A stretch of 64,000 nucleotides of DNA from Streptomyces cellulosae (lineage in GTDB: Bacteria; Actinomycetota; Actinomycetes; Streptomycetales; Streptomycetaceae), in contig NZ_JOEV01000017.1 in NCBI RefSeq assembly GCF_000721105.1, positions 62,001 to 126,000 of the forward strand. Reading direction: 5' to 3'. The notes beneath the pieces are model-generated. The model was not told the DNA's origin. It did no database searches and saw only the letters and a program-made list of their open reading frames with translations. The translations under genes were made by a program, and so were the position numbers. Below, piece by piece: positions 31,432-41,041 of this stretch. Positions within the stretch are counted from its first letter, which is position 1. Every line of letters begins with the position of its first letter.

Positions 31432-31447
31432 GTTACCAGGGCATGAC
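31432..31447 (-). promoter_or_regulatory. Candidate GlnR half-box
   Basis: On the minus strand GTCAT and GTAAC are separated by 6 nt, 4/5 matches to each GlnR pentamer, about 70 bp before the small gene. Only one a-b pair is present, unlike the full boxes at glnA and glnII. Confidence 0.45.
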
Positions 31448-31642
31448 CTACCGGTCAAACACCAATGAAGCCTTGATGCGGGGGCGCCGCACGCCGACGC
31501 GGTCCTGACGGGTGGCCTCAGCTGCGAGGACGGTCAGGACCGCGCCGAATCGGTCGCTACTGGCGAGTAGCTCCTTGTGCGGGAATTCACACGCTTGCCT
31601 CGCTTTGCGGCGGGCAAGAGCTGTGACGGTTTGTCGGGCAGG

Positions 31643-32629
31643 TCACACGGCCTGGGAGGCGACGTGGTCGGCCCGCCGCGGGGCAGCCGACTCGCGCTGC
31701 TCGACGGCCATCCGGTACAGCCGCCCGGCGCGGTACGAGGACCGGACCAGCGGGCCCGACATCACACCGGAGAAGCCGATCTGCTCGGCCTCCTGCTGCA
31801 GCTCCACGAACTCGTGCGGCTTGACCCAGCGCTCCACGGGATGGTGGCGCACGCTCGGGCGCAGGTACTGCGTGATGGTGACCAGCTCGCAGCCGGCGTC
31901 GTGCAGCTGCCGGAGCGCCTCGCTGACCTCCTCACGGGTCTCGCCCATGCCGAGGATCAGGTTCGACTTGGTGACCAGGCCGTAGTCGCGGGCCTCGGTG
32001 ATGACCTTCAGGGAGCGCTCGTAGCGGAAGCCGGGGCGGATGCGCTTGAAGATCCGCGGGACCGTCTCGACGTTGTGCGCGAAGACCTCGGGACGGGAGG
32101 CGAAGACCTCCTCCAGCAGCTCCGGTACGGCGTTGAAGTCCGGGGCGAGCAGCTCGACCTTGGTGCTGCCGCCCTCGCGGCCGGCGGTCTGCTCGTGGAT
32201 CTGCCGGACCGTCTCGGCGTACAGCCAGGCGCCGCCGTCCTCCAGGTCGTCGCGGGCGACGCCGGTGATGGTGGCGTAGTTCAGGTCCATGGTGACCACG
32301 GACTCGCCCACGCGGCGCGGCTCGTCACGGTCGAGGGCCTCGGGCCTGCCGGTGTCGATCTGGCAGAAGTCGCAGCGCCGGGTGCACTGGTCGCCGCCGA
32401 TGAGGAAGGTCGCCTCGCGGTCCTCCCAGCACTCGTAGATGTTGGGGCAGCCGGCTTCCTGGCAGACGGTGTGCAGCCCCTCGCTTTTGACGAGGTTCTG
32501 CATCTTCGTGTATTCGGGACCCATTTTCGCCCGGGTCTTGATCCACTCGGGCTTGCGCTCGATGGGGGTCTGGCTGTTGCGGACCTCCAGGCGCAGCATC
32601 TTGCGTCCGTCGGGTGCGACTGCGGACAC
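31643..32629 (-). CDS. lipA: Lipoyl synthase
   Basis: This 328-residue radical-SAM enzyme inserts two sulfurs into octanoyl groups on lipoyl domains. The auxiliary-cluster cysteines are C56, C61 and C67, and the radical-SAM triad is C82, C86 and C89 (CTRRCDFC). The C-terminal RSSYRAG supplies the serine ligand. GTG 32629 is chosen because AGGGAG stands 6 nt upstream; an in-frame start 12 codons earlier has none. It acts after LipB and serves the E2 proteins encoded at 47476. Confidence 0.97.
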   Translation of the reverse strand: MSAVAPDGRKMLRLEVRNSQTPIERKPEWIKTRAKMGPEYTKMQNLVKSEGLHTVCQEAGCPNIYECWEDREATFLIGGDQCTRRCDFCQIDTGRPEALDRDEPRRVGESVVTMDLNYATITGVARDDLEDGGAWLYAETVRQIHEQTAGREGGSTKVELLAPDFNAVPELLEEVFASRPEVFAHNVETVPRIFKRIRPGFRYERSLKVITEARDYGLVTKSNLILGMGETREEVSEALRQLHDAGCELVTITQYLRPSVRHHPVERWVKPHEFVELQQEAEQIGFSGVMSGPLVRSSYRAGRLYRMAVEQRESAAPRRADHVASQAV

Positions 32630-32824
32630 ATCGGCTCCCTGTAGCTTCGATTCTTCGGCGTACACCAGGGTACGCCCGTGCGTTTTCGCTCCCCGGGGTG
32701 GGCAACCTTGCGGAACTGCGGGGCATTCCCCGCGGCCGACGTGGGTGCGAGGCGTCTGCCGGGCCCGCGCCCAGGTCCTCGCCGTGGCGGTGCGCCTCCC
32801 GGTCCACCGAGTCGGGCCGCAGTG

Positions 32825-33622
32825 CTACGCGGACGCCCGCTCCACCACGCGCGGCGCCAGTTCCGCGTTCTCCAGCACATCCCGGAGATGCCGCTCGACC
32901 ACGGGCAGCACCTCGTCGATCGTCACGTCCCGGCCGAGTTCGTACGCCAGGGACGCCACCCCCGCGTCCCGGATCCCGCACGGGATGATCTTGTCGAACC
33001 ACTTGTTGTCCGGGTTCACGTTGAACGAGAAGCCGTGCATGGTGACGCCCTTGGCGACGCGGATGCCGATCGCGGCGATCTTGCGGTCCTCGCGGCGCTG
33101 CCCGGCGTTGGAGGGGGCGTACTCGGGCCCGTTGAGGCGCGGGTCGAACTCCTCGTCCTGGAGGCGCGGGTCGAAGTCCAGGGAGAGGCCGCCGAGCGAC
33201 GGACGCAGCTCGAGAGGATCGCCGAGCACCCAGACTCCGCTGCGCCCCTCGACCCGGGTGGTCTCCAGGCCGAACTCCGCGCAGGTGCGGATCAGGGCCT
33301 CCTCCAGGCGCCGCACGTGGGCGACGACGTCCACCGGGCGCGGGAGCTTCTGGATCGGGTAGCCCACCAGCTGGCCCGGGCCGTGCCAGGTGATCTTGCC
33401 GCCGCGGTCCACGTCGATGACGGGGGTGCCGTCGAGCGGGCGCTCGTTGTCCGCCGTGCGCCGGCCGGCCGTGTAGACCGGCGGGTGCTCCAGGAGCAGC
33501 ACGGTGTCGGGGACCTCGTCGGCGAACCGCGCCGCGTGCACCCGGCGCTGCTCGTCCCACGCCTCCTGGTACTCGACGGCGTCCGTACCGAATCCCATAC
33601 GGACGAACCGCAACTCACTCAC
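32825..33622 (-). CDS. lipB: Octanoyl-[acyl carrier protein] transferase
   Basis: The 265-residue enzyme moves octanoate from acyl carrier protein to lipoyl domains. The catalytic pair is K181 (KIAAIG) and C215 (IPCGI), 34 residues apart as in M. tuberculosis LipB. The [10 protein letters not shown] motif is present. The protein is longer than most LipB proteins because of an insert rich in DPRL near residues 135-165. GTG 33622 follows GGGAGG. It precedes lipA by 195 bp on the same strand. Confidence 0.96.
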   Translation of the reverse strand: MSELRFVRMGFGTDAVEYQEAWDEQRRVHAARFADEVPDTVLLLEHPPVYTAGRRTADNERPLDGTPVIDVDRGGKITWHGPGQLVGYPIQKLPRPVDVVAHVRRLEEALIRTCAEFGLETTRVEGRSGVWVLGDPLELRPSLGGLSLDFDPRLQDEEFDPRLNGPEYAPSNAGQRREDRKIAAIGIRVAKGVTMHGFSFNVNPDNKWFDKIIPCGIRDAGVASLAYELGRDVTIDEVLPVVERHLRDVLENAELAPRVVERASA

Positions 33623-33884
33623 GGCAAGCGCCTCCCTTGAAGCCCCGACGGTCGTAAGGCACGAAACATGCCCACGCCACTGTACGTCCGGCCGGTACGC
33701 GTCAGCTCTGTGGCCAATCCTCACACGATCGGATGAACGAACGGCGAAGAGTGCGATCAGCTGCTCACTCTCCGCTACATTCGCGCCGTTCACAGAGGCC
33801 ATAAGGGCTGCTCACAGGCATCCGGGCACCTCGGCGGCCGCGCAGGCCTCAGTGGGGCCCGAAAGGCAGGAGACCGCACCGCAG

Positions 33885-35321
33885 ATGACGGAACGACCCG
33901 CGCAGCGCACTCCCAACCGACAGCTCGCCGCGCTCATCGCAGAAGCGGGGTTCTCCAACGCGGGTCTCGCCCGTCGAGTGGACCAACTCGGTCTCGAACA
34001 CGGGCTGGACCTCAGATACGACAAGACATCCGTGACCCGGTGGCTGCGCGGGCAGCAGCCCCGTGGCACCACCCCCGCCCTGATCGCCGAGGTCTTCACC
34101 CGTCGCCTCGGCCGCCGGCTCACCGCCCAGGACCTCGGACTCGACGCCTGCGCGCCGGTCTACGCGGGCCTGGAGTTCGCCGCCACCCCCGAAGAGGCCG
34201 TCGACATCGTCAGCGGGCTGTGGCGCAAGGACTCCGGCAGCCACGCCGAGCTGCGCAAGATCGCGTTCACCCCGGCGGGCCTGGTGGTGCCGAGCCGGGA
34301 CTGGCTGATCGGCCGCCCCGACGACAAGGTGGCCCGCGGCGAACCGCCGGCGCGGGTGCCCGCGCAGGGCCGCCCGGGGGTACCCCGGCAACGCGGCCAC
34401 GTCGAACGCGGCCCCGGCCAGAAGGTCACCGGCGGCGACATCGCCGCCCTCCGCTCGGTCGGCGAGCTGTTCCGCTCCCTCGACGACCAGTACGGCGGCG
34501 GCCACGCCCGCCAGGCCCTCGTGCGCTACCTGGAGCACGAGTGCGAGCCGATGCTGCGCGGCACCTACGGCGAGCAGACCGGCCGCCGCCTGTTCGCCGC
34601 CGCCGCCGACCTGACCAGGCTCGCGGGCTGGACGTCGTACGACATCGCCGCGCACGGTCTCGCCCAGCGGTACTTCGTGCAGGCGCTGCGGCTCTCGCAG
34701 GCGGCCGGAGACCGGGCGTACGGCTCGTACGTGCTGGTCACGATGAGCCGACAGGCCGTCTACCTCGGGCACGGCCGGGAAGCCGTGCAACTGGCCCGGG
34801 TCGCCCAGCAGGGAGTCGGGACCAACGCCCCGCCGGTCGTGCAGGCGCTGCTGCACGCGGTCGAGGCACGCGGGCACGGGGTGCTGGGCGAGGTGCGCGC
34901 CTGCACCGCCTCACTCGTACGGGCCGAGCGTGCGCTGGAGGCGGCCCGGCCCGGTGACGAGGTCCCGCACTGGGCGCGGTTCTTCGACGAGGCGCAGCTC
35001 GCCGACGAGTTCGGGCACTGCCACCGCGACCTCCAGCAGTTCCGCGCGGCCGCCCAGCACGCGGAACGCTCCCTGCAGCTGCGCGCCCCCGCCTACGCCC
35101 GCAGCCGCCTGTTCTGCCGCGTCGTCCTGGCCTCCGCCCGCCTGGGCCTCGGCGAACTCGACCAGGCCTGCGCACTGGGTGCCGAGGCGGCCGGCGCGGC
35201 GGCCGAGATGCGGTCGGTGCGGGCGATCGAGTACGTACGCGACTTCGAGCGCCGACTGGAGCCGTACAAGGACGCGGCACCCGTGCGGGGGTATCGCGAC
35301 AAGGTCGCGGCACTGGGCTAG
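33885..35321 (+). CDS. NsdA-like HTH/TPR regulator
   Basis: The 478-residue protein starts at ATG 33885 with GGCAGGAG upstream. The first 90 residues form a conserved DNA-binding-like region (NRQLAALIAEAGFSNAGLAR, then TSVTRWLRGQQPRGTTP). Beyond about residue 190 lie helical TPR-like repeats. This layout is that of NsdA and related Streptomyces regulators, which influence development and antibiotic production. The exact paralogue cannot be fixed from sequence. A possible ligand or partner would bind the TPR part. Confidence 0.82.
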   Translation: MTERPAQRTPNRQLAALIAEAGFSNAGLARRVDQLGLEHGLDLRYDKTSVTRWLRGQQPRGTTPALIAEVFTRRLGRRLTAQDLGLDACAPVYAGLEFAATPEEAVDIVSGLWRKDSGSHAELRKIAFTPAGLVVPSRDWLIGRPDDKVARGEPPARVPAQGRPGVPRQRGHVERGPGQKVTGGDIAALRSVGELFRSLDDQYGGGHARQALVRYLEHECEPMLRGTYGEQTGRRLFAAAADLTRLAGWTSYDIAAHGLAQRYFVQALRLSQAAGDRAYGSYVLVTMSRQAVYLGHGREAVQLARVAQQGVGTNAPPVVQALLHAVEARGHGVLGEVRACTASLVRAERALEAARPGDEVPHWARFFDEAQLADEFGHCHRDLQQFRAAAQHAERSLQLRAPAYARSRLFCRVVLASARLGLGELDQACALGAEAAGAAAEMRSVRAIEYVRDFERRLEPYKDAAPVRGYRDKVAALG

Positions 35322-35346
35322 GGGAGCCGATCCGCCGTGTCACAGC

Positions 35347-35372
35347 CCCGCGCCCCTTTTCGGGGGCGCGGG
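35347..35372. terminator. Terminator between regulator and flavoenzyme
   Basis: Ten-bp arms CCCGCGCCCC (35347-35356) and complement (35363-35372) with loop TTTTCG lie between two convergent stop codons. Confidence 0.8.
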
Positions 35373-35385
35373 TGTGCGCCCCTGC

Positions 35386-37032
35386 TCAGGCCGCACTCGG
35401 CATCGTCCTGGGCGGGTCCGCCACGTGCATCGGCCCCGCCGCCCCCAGGTCCGCCAGGATCGCCGCCGACGCCCGGTGGGCCGAGTGCAGGGCGCCCTGG
35501 ACGGTGCTGGTGTCGCGGTGGTCGCCGCAGACGTACAGGCCTGCCAGCAGGCGGACCGGGCGGCGCAGGTCGTGCGGTGGGCGCATGGCGGGGACCGCCT
35601 CGGGGGTGTGGTGGACGGCGAGGGTCTCCCAGCGCCGGGTCGAGGTGCCGTACAGGCGGGCCAGGTGCGTGCGTACGGCCGTGTCGAGGTCGGCCGGCGG
35701 ATCGCCGAGGACCGTGGAGGAGACGAGTGTGCGGCCGGCGGGGGCGCGGGACGGGTCGGCCCGGCTGATCACCGCCGTGTGGGAGACCGGGCCGCCCCGG
35801 TCCGCGTCGAGCAGCAGGGAGGCGCCCGTTGCGGGGGGCTCGTCCGTGGTGTGGTGGACGACCGTCACCGGGTGGAAGTCCGGCACCCGCAGGCCCGGCA
35901 GCAGTTCGGCCGCGGCCCGGGCGTCGGTCGCGAGGAGCACCGCCCGGCAGCGGATCTCACCGTGCTCGGCGGTGGTCACCGAGGTCGTGGAGACCGAGGT
36001 GACCCGCACGCCGGTGTGCACGGTTCCCGGCGGCAGCGTCCGCGCGAGCAGCTCCGGCAGGGCCTCGGCCCCGCCCTCCGGCACGCACAGCCGCCCCCGG
36101 GCGAAGGCGCGCAGCGCGAGGTCCGCGCACCGGCTGGACGTGGTCAGCTCCGGGTCGCACAGCAGGGCGGCGAGCAGCGGGCGCAGGAAGCCGTCGATCG
36201 TCCGGGCGGGCAGACCACGGGCTGCGAGGGCCTGGCCGGCGGGCAGTTCTTGGCGGGCCAGGAGACGCTCGACGGGCGTGTGCGCGATCCGGGACAGCGC
36301 GGCCCCGAGCCGGGCCTGGTCGACGGCGGTGCCGAGCGGCGCCGTTGCGCGGGGCGCGCCGCGGGCGGCCCCGGGCACGGGGCCCGGCCAGGCACCACCC
36401 CTGGTCATCCCGGCGCCCGGCCAGGGCACCTCCCAGCCCGACGTCGCGGCGCCCTGCCGGAGAACGCCCCCGGCTCCCGCGCCCGGCCGCGGCAGACCCC
36501 TCGGCCTCACGCCCGGCCGCGGAACGCCCCGCGCCCCCGAGCCCGGCCAGGGAACGGGCCGGCTCCTCGGCCCTGAGGCCGGCTCCGGATCACCCCAGTC
36601 GCCGGACCCTGCGGTCTGCCGCGGCGCTCCCCGGCCCTTCGGCGCGGCGGCAGACCGCGGAGCGCTCGCCAGGGCGCGCACCGCATGGAGTGCCCCCCGT
36701 GCGCCCCGTGCGCCCCCCGTCCCGGCGAGGACGCCCGCACGGTGATGGCGCCCGTCGCTGTGCAGCAGCACACCCGGGGCGAAGGGCCGCAGCACCAGGG
36801 CGTCAAGCCCGGGTGTCAGCCGCAGCTCGGGATACGCCGTGGACAGCAGCTGCCCGACGCGGTCGAGCCGGAAGCCGTCGACCTTCTCGGTCGACATACG
36901 GCCGCCCGCACACGGGGCCGCCTCCAGTACCGCGGTCGTCACTCCTGCGCTGGTCAGCCGATGCGCCGCGGAGAGCCCGGCGACCCCGGCTCCCACGATC
37001 ACGACGTCCGCCTGGTACGCGGGCTCAAGCAC
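35386..37032 (-). CDS. FAD-dependent amine-oxidase-like protein with Pro/Gly insert
   Basis: The 548-residue flavoprotein starts at GTG 37032 behind AGGAGGGG. The FAD-binding motif VVIVGAGVAGLSAAHRL and the GGRMSTEKVDGFRLD motif of the protoporphyrinogen/amine-oxidase superfamily are present, and the C-terminal FAD motif LYVCGD follows near the end. Between about residues 100 and 225 lies a low-complexity insert rich in Pro, Gly and Arg (for example RGVPRPGVRPRGLPRPG) that the family does not normally have. The substrate is unknown. Confidence 0.85.
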   Translation of the reverse strand: MLEPAYQADVVIVGAGVAGLSAAHRLTSAGVTTAVLEAAPCAGGRMSTEKVDGFRLDRVGQLLSTAYPELRLTPGLDALVLRPFAPGVLLHSDGRHHRAGVLAGTGGARGARGALHAVRALASAPRSAAAPKGRGAPRQTAGSGDWGDPEPASGPRSRPVPWPGSGARGVPRPGVRPRGLPRPGAGAGGVLRQGAATSGWEVPWPGAGMTRGGAWPGPVPGAARGAPRATAPLGTAVDQARLGAALSRIAHTPVERLLARQELPAGQALAARGLPARTIDGFLRPLLAALLCDPELTTSSRCADLALRAFARGRLCVPEGGAEALPELLARTLPPGTVHTGVRVTSVSTTSVTTAEHGEIRCRAVLLATDARAAAELLPGLRVPDFHPVTVVHHTTDEPPATGASLLLDADRGGPVSHTAVISRADPSRAPAGRTLVSSTVLGDPPADLDTAVRTHLARLYGTSTRRWETLAVHHTPEAVPAMRPPHDLRRPVRLLAGLYVCGDHRDTSTVQGALHSAHRASAAILADLGAAGPMHVADPPRTMPSAA

Positions 37033-37189
37033 GTGCCCCTCCTCGAGGTTGCGCGCCGGCGGAGACGTCCTGCCTCCAACTGGCTCCGGAGATACCCGAG
37101 TTCGGGTCGAGGGTAGGGCCGTGACCGGTCCGGGACAGTCGCGCATCGACAGGGCACGGTCGCACGACGGTCGCATACGATCGCAGGCG

Positions 37190-38095
37190 TCACAGAGCCG
37201 CCCGGATCGCCTCCTCGATCTCCGGGAACGCGAACGTGAACCCCGACTCCAGCAGCCGCATCGGCAACACCCGCTGGCTTCCCAGCACATCCCCGGCCAT
37301 CTCGCCGAGTGCCGCCCGCAGCACCGGCGCGGGCACCGTGAACAGCGTCGGCCGGCCCAGCACCCGCCCCATCGCGGCGGTGATCTCACGGTTCGTCAGC
37401 GGCCGCGGGGCGGTGATGTTGAACGGCCCCGACAGGCCGTCGGTGTCGATGAGATGCCGGATCGCGGCCACCTCGTCGTGCAGCGCGACGAACGACCAGT
37501 ACTGCCGCCCGTCACCCATCCGCCCGCCCAGGCCCGCCTTGAACAGCGGGAACAGCCGCCCCCAGGCCCCGCCCTCCTTGGCCACGACCAGACCCGTCCG
37601 GGTGAACACCGTGCGGACGCCCGCCTCCTGGGCCGGCGCCGCGGCGCCCTCCCACTCCACGCACAGCTCGGGCAGGAAGCCCTCCCCGGGCGGCGCGTCC
37701 TCGTCGACGGGCCGGTCGCCGGTCTCGCCGTAGTAGCCCATCGCGCTGCCGTTCACGAAGACCCGCGGCGGCTCGTCCAGCCCGGCCACCGCCTCGGCGA
37801 GAGCCGCCGTGCCCAGCACCCGGCTGTCCCGGATCGTGGCCTTGTAGGCATCCGTCCAGCGCCGCGAACCCACGTTCGCCCCGGCCAGGTTGACCACGCC
37901 GTCACACCCGGCGAGGCCGGCCGTGTCGACGTACTTCCGCTCGGGGTCCCAGCGAACCTCGTCCGGTGTCCGGGGCTCCCTCCGCACCAACCGCACCACC
38001 GTGTGCCCGTCCGCGGTCAGGGACCGCACCAGGGCGCCGCCGATCAGCCCGGAAGCGCCGGCCACCGCGATCCTTGAAGGCTCCATGGCACTCAT
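37190..38095 (-). CDS. TIGR01777/SDR39U1-type epimerase
   Basis: The 301-residue protein has the nucleotide-binding motif VAGASGLIGGALVRSL at its start, NLAGANVGSRRW, the segment NGSAMGYYGETGD with a catalytic-type Tyr, and the C-terminal domain ending in GFTFAFPEIEEAI. These are features of the SDR39U1 (YfcH-like) family, which has no established reaction. Two in-frame ATGs (38095 and 38086) are possible; the first is given. It diverges from a GNAT gene after 62 bp. Confidence 0.93.
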   Translation of the reverse strand: MSAMEPSRIAVAGASGLIGGALVRSLTADGHTVVRLVRREPRTPDEVRWDPERKYVDTAGLAGCDGVVNLAGANVGSRRWTDAYKATIRDSRVLGTAALAEAVAGLDEPPRVFVNGSAMGYYGETGDRPVDEDAPPGEGFLPELCVEWEGAAAPAQEAGVRTVFTRTGLVVAKEGGAWGRLFPLFKAGLGGRMGDGRQYWSFVALHDEVAAIRHLIDTDGLSGPFNITAPRPLTNREITAAMGRVLGRPTLFTVPAPVLRAALGEMAGDVLGSQRVLPMRLLESGFTFAFPEIEEAIRAAL

Positions 38096-38157
38096 TCTGC
38101 CTGGTGGGTGCGGAAAACGCCGGTCCGGCCCCGGCGCTCCGACATAGGGTGACCGAC

Positions 38158-38646
38158 ATGTCCGTACCCCACATACGTCACGCCATCCTCGACGACGAGG
38201 AGACGCTGGCCCGCATCGACCGACGCACCTGGTCCCCGCTGCACGCCGTCCAACCGCGGCCCCAGCCGCCGTACCCGCCGTTCTTCACCGAGCGGTTCGG
38301 CCCGCGGGACCACCTGGTCGCCGAGTTGGACGGAAACGTCGTCGGCTACATCCGGCTGGGCTACCCGACCCCCCTCGCCTGCAACGCCCACGTCCGCCAG
38401 ATCCTGGGCTTCGTCGTGGCCGAGGAGGCGCGCGGCGCCGGGGTCGGCCGGGCGCTGCTGCGGGGCGTGCTGGAGGAGGCGCGGCGGCAGGGGGCGCGCC
38501 GGATCACCCTGCGCGTACTCGGGCACAACGCCCCCGCCCGGGCGCTCTACGCGTCCGAGGGGTTCGTGGTGGAGGGGATCCTTCCCGAGGAGTTCCTGCT
38601 GGAGGGCGAGTACGTCGACGACGTGTTCATGGGCCGCACCCTCTGA
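38158..38646 (+). CDS. GNAT-family N-acetyltransferase
   Basis: The 162-residue protein has the acetyl-CoA pyrophosphate loop RGAGVGRALLRG at about residues 92-103 and the strand-helix ending NAPARALYASEGFVVEGIL characteristic of GNAT enzymes. ATG 38158 stands 8 nt after AGGG. The acceptor is unknown; family members acetylate antibiotics, protein N-termini or metabolites. Confidence 0.92.
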   Translation: MSVPHIRHAILDDEETLARIDRRTWSPLHAVQPRPQPPYPPFFTERFGPRDHLVAELDGNVVGYIRLGYPTPLACNAHVRQILGFVVAEEARGAGVGRALLRGVLEEARRQGARRITLRVLGHNAPARALYASEGFVVEGILPEEFLLEGEYVDDVFMGRTL

Positions 38647-38748
38647 CCTGGTCGGCCGTGCCCGTCGTACGACGTAGGCGCACCACCGGGCAGAGCCGGA
38701 TCCCGGCCCGTCGGAGGGCGGGGCGGGGGCCGGTCCCGTTCCGCCCGC

Positions 38749-39933
38749 TCAGGACGTGATCAGTTCGCCCGTGTCCACCGGTGCCGTCGCGTTCGCCGCG
38801 CGCCGCGCGTCGGTGGCGACCTCGTCGGCCGTGAGCACGTACCCCGTCTCGTTGTCCGAGGTGGAGCGGGCGAAGACGACGCCGTAGACCTTGCCGGCCG
38901 TGGTCAGCAGAGGGCCGCCGGAGTTGCCGGGGCGGACCGTGGAGCGGATCGAGTAGATCTCACGGGTGACGGTCGCGTCGCTGTAGATGTTCTGCCCGGT
39001 CGCCCGCACCCGATTCGCCACGGTGGCCGCCTGGAGGTTCAGGTCGCCGTCCTCCGGATAACCGGCGACGACCGCCGAGTTGCCGCGCGAGGCGCCGGTG
39101 TCGAACAGCAGCACCGGGGCGCGCAGCTCGGGCACGTACAGCACCGCCACGTCCTTGTCCGGGTCGAAGAGCACCACGCGTGCCGGGTACGCCCGCCCGA
39201 CGCCGCCGACGCGCACGCTCGGGTCGTCGATGCCGGCCACCACGTGGGCGTTGGTCATCACATGGCGCGGCGCGTACACGAAGCCGCTGCCCTCGCGGCC
39301 CTGGGTGCCCGAGACACCCTCGATCTTCACGGTGCTCAGCTTGGCCGCGTTGGTGGCGCTCGGGGTGACGCTGTCACCGGTGGGCCTGGCGACCTCGGCC
39401 GTCGACTCGTTCTCGAAGGGGTTGAAGACCTGCGGGAAGCCCGCCTGGGTGAGCGCGGAGGTGGCCCGGGAGAACCACGCGGGGGTGGTGTCCGGCATCG
39501 TGTTCTGTACGGCGCCCAGCAGGGCCGAGTCCCGGATCGCGGTGGTGACCAGCGGGGACGAGGACGCGCCGAGCACGCTCGCCGCCACCCAGGCCACGAT
39601 CAGCACGGCCACCGAGTTGGCCGCGGCCCCGCCGACGCCGTCGGCCACCCTGAGCGGCCCCCGGTCCAGTTCCCGCCGCAGCTTGAGGGCCAGCCGCCCG
39701 GCGAGCTCGTGTCCCACGGCGGCCGGAACCAGCACCGTCAGCACGGCGGTCACCGTCGCCGCGGTGGTCGCCGGCGACGCCATGTCCATCGTCCACGGCA
39801 GCACCCATACACCGATGGCCGCGCCGCCCACGAAGCCGGCGAACGAGACACAGCCGGCCACCAGTCCGCGCCGGTAGCCGGACGCCGCGTAGGCGAGGAT
39901 CACCAGCAACAGCAGGATGTCGAGCAGGTCCAC
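38749..39933 (-). CDS. MarP-like membrane serine protease
   Basis: The 394-residue protein has about four N-terminal transmembrane helices of CvpA type (residues 1-150) and a trypsin-like periplasmic domain. The triad H230 (NAHVVAG), D261 (DKDVAVL) and S338 (RPGNSGGPL) matches the spacing of Mycobacterium tuberculosis MarP (235/264/343). MarP supports acid resistance by processing a peptidoglycan hydrolase. The divergent neighbour here encodes a peptidoglycan amidase, a plausible partner. The start is GTG 39933. Confidence 0.93.
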   Translation of the reverse strand: MDLLDILLLLVILAYAASGYRRGLVAGCVSFAGFVGGAAIGVWVLPWTMDMASPATTAATVTAVLTVLVPAAVGHELAGRLALKLRRELDRGPLRVADGVGGAAANSVAVLIVAWVAASVLGASSSPLVTTAIRDSALLGAVQNTMPDTTPAWFSRATSALTQAGFPQVFNPFENESTAEVARPTGDSVTPSATNAAKLSTVKIEGVSGTQGREGSGFVYAPRHVMTNAHVVAGIDDPSVRVGGVGRAYPARVVLFDPDKDVAVLYVPELRAPVLLFDTGASRGNSAVVAGYPEDGDLNLQAATVANRVRATGQNIYSDATVTREIYSIRSTVRPGNSGGPLLTTAGKVYGVVFARSTSDNETGYVLTADEVATDARRAANATAPVDTGELITS

Positions 39934-40003
39934 GGAGCCGCCTTTCTGTCGGACCCCTCAGGGGGCGTCTCCTAGTACGCGTCTGACGCTCCCAGTGATC
40001 AGC

Positions 40004-40044
40004 CACGCACACACGTGGCCATCGGAACCGGCCACGTGTGCGTG
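40004..40044. repeat. Long imperfect inverted repeat between protease and amidase genes
   Basis: The arms CACGCACACACGTGGCC (40004-40020) and GGCCACGTGTGCGTG (40030-40044) pair over 15 bp with a 2-base bulge. It lies in the divergent promoter region and could be an operator or leader hairpin. Confidence 0.6.
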
Positions 40045-40136
40045 CACCTGGAAAAACGTCGCGGACGGGGACGATGGTTCCACCGAATGGCGTAGCACAC
40101 ATCGCGGGCGCGGCGGATCCGCCGGACGGTGGGAGC

Positions 40137-40952
40137 ATGTGTGTCCCGCGAAGACCACGCCGGGCACGGAGACGCCGTCCGGTACGGATACCGGGCGCCG
40201 CGCTCCTGCTGCTCGGCGCTCTGTCCGGACTGGCCGCCGTCGCCGCGCTGGTGCTGTGGGCGAACGGGGCCGAACACACGGGCGCGGACCACGCCCTGCG
40301 GCCGCCCGCCCCCGCCCGCTCCGCCGCCACCCCGCACGCCGCGCCCAGACCGCGCATCGTGCCCCGCTCGGCCTGGCTGGACGACGACACCCGGCGGCCC
40401 CAGCCGCCCCCGCGCTACGACGACAAGGTCGTCGCCGTCTTCATCCACCACACCGACTCGTCCAACGACTACGCCTGCGCCGAGACGCCCCGCATCATCG
40501 GCGACCTGTACACGGGGCAGACCGGCAGCCGGGACTGGGACGACATCGGCTACAACTTCCTCGTCGACCGCTGCGGCACCATCTACGAGGGCCGCGCGGG
40601 CGGCATCGACCGGCCCGTCACCGGCGCCCACGCGCAGGGCTTCAACCACCGCTCGGCCGGCATCGCCGCGCTCGGCACCTTCACCGCCGGCCTCCCCGTC
40701 CCGAAGGCGATGACCGAATCCATCGCCGCCCTCGTCGCCTGGAAACTGGGTCTGGCCGACATCGACCCCCGCGCGAAGGTCCGTCTGGTCTCCAGCAACA
40801 GCCTCAGCCGGTACCCGGTCGGCACCGCCGTCGTGCTGCCCGCCGTTGCCGGCCACGACGACGCCTACATGACGAGGTGCCCCGGCGTGGCCCTGACCGC
40901 GCGGCTGCCGGAGATCAGGAGGCTGGCGGCACGGCTGCAGGGCCGGGCGTGA
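40137..40952 (+). CDS. Membrane-anchored peptidoglycan amidase (PGRP/amidase_2)
   Basis: The 271-residue protein starts at ATG 40137 with GTGGGA upstream; a longer frame to 40038 has no ribosome site. It has a very basic N-terminus (RRPRRARRRRPVR), one hydrophobic helix at about 22-42, a Pro/Ala linker, and an amidase_2/PGRP domain with VFIHHTD, YNFLVDRCGTIYEGR and GHDDAYMTRCPG. It should cut the MurNAc-L-Ala bond outside the membrane, with zinc held by His residues and Cys of these motifs. The divergent neighbour is the MarP-like protease. Confidence 0.92.
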   Translation: MCVPRRPRRARRRRPVRIPGAALLLLGALSGLAAVAALVLWANGAEHTGADHALRPPAPARSAATPHAAPRPRIVPRSAWLDDDTRRPQPPPRYDDKVVAVFIHHTDSSNDYACAETPRIIGDLYTGQTGSRDWDDIGYNFLVDRCGTIYEGRAGGIDRPVTGAHAQGFNHRSAGIAALGTFTAGLPVPKAMTESIAALVAWKLGLADIDPRAKVRLVSSNSLSRYPVGTAVVLPAVAGHDDAYMTRCPGVALTARLPEIRRLAARLQGRA

Positions 40953-41041
40953 GGCTCACAGGTGCGCCACAGCGGGTGCGCAGGGTCCTGAGATCCCCGC
41001 GGCCTACGGTCTGCACCAGAAGCCGACCGGAGGTGGGGATC

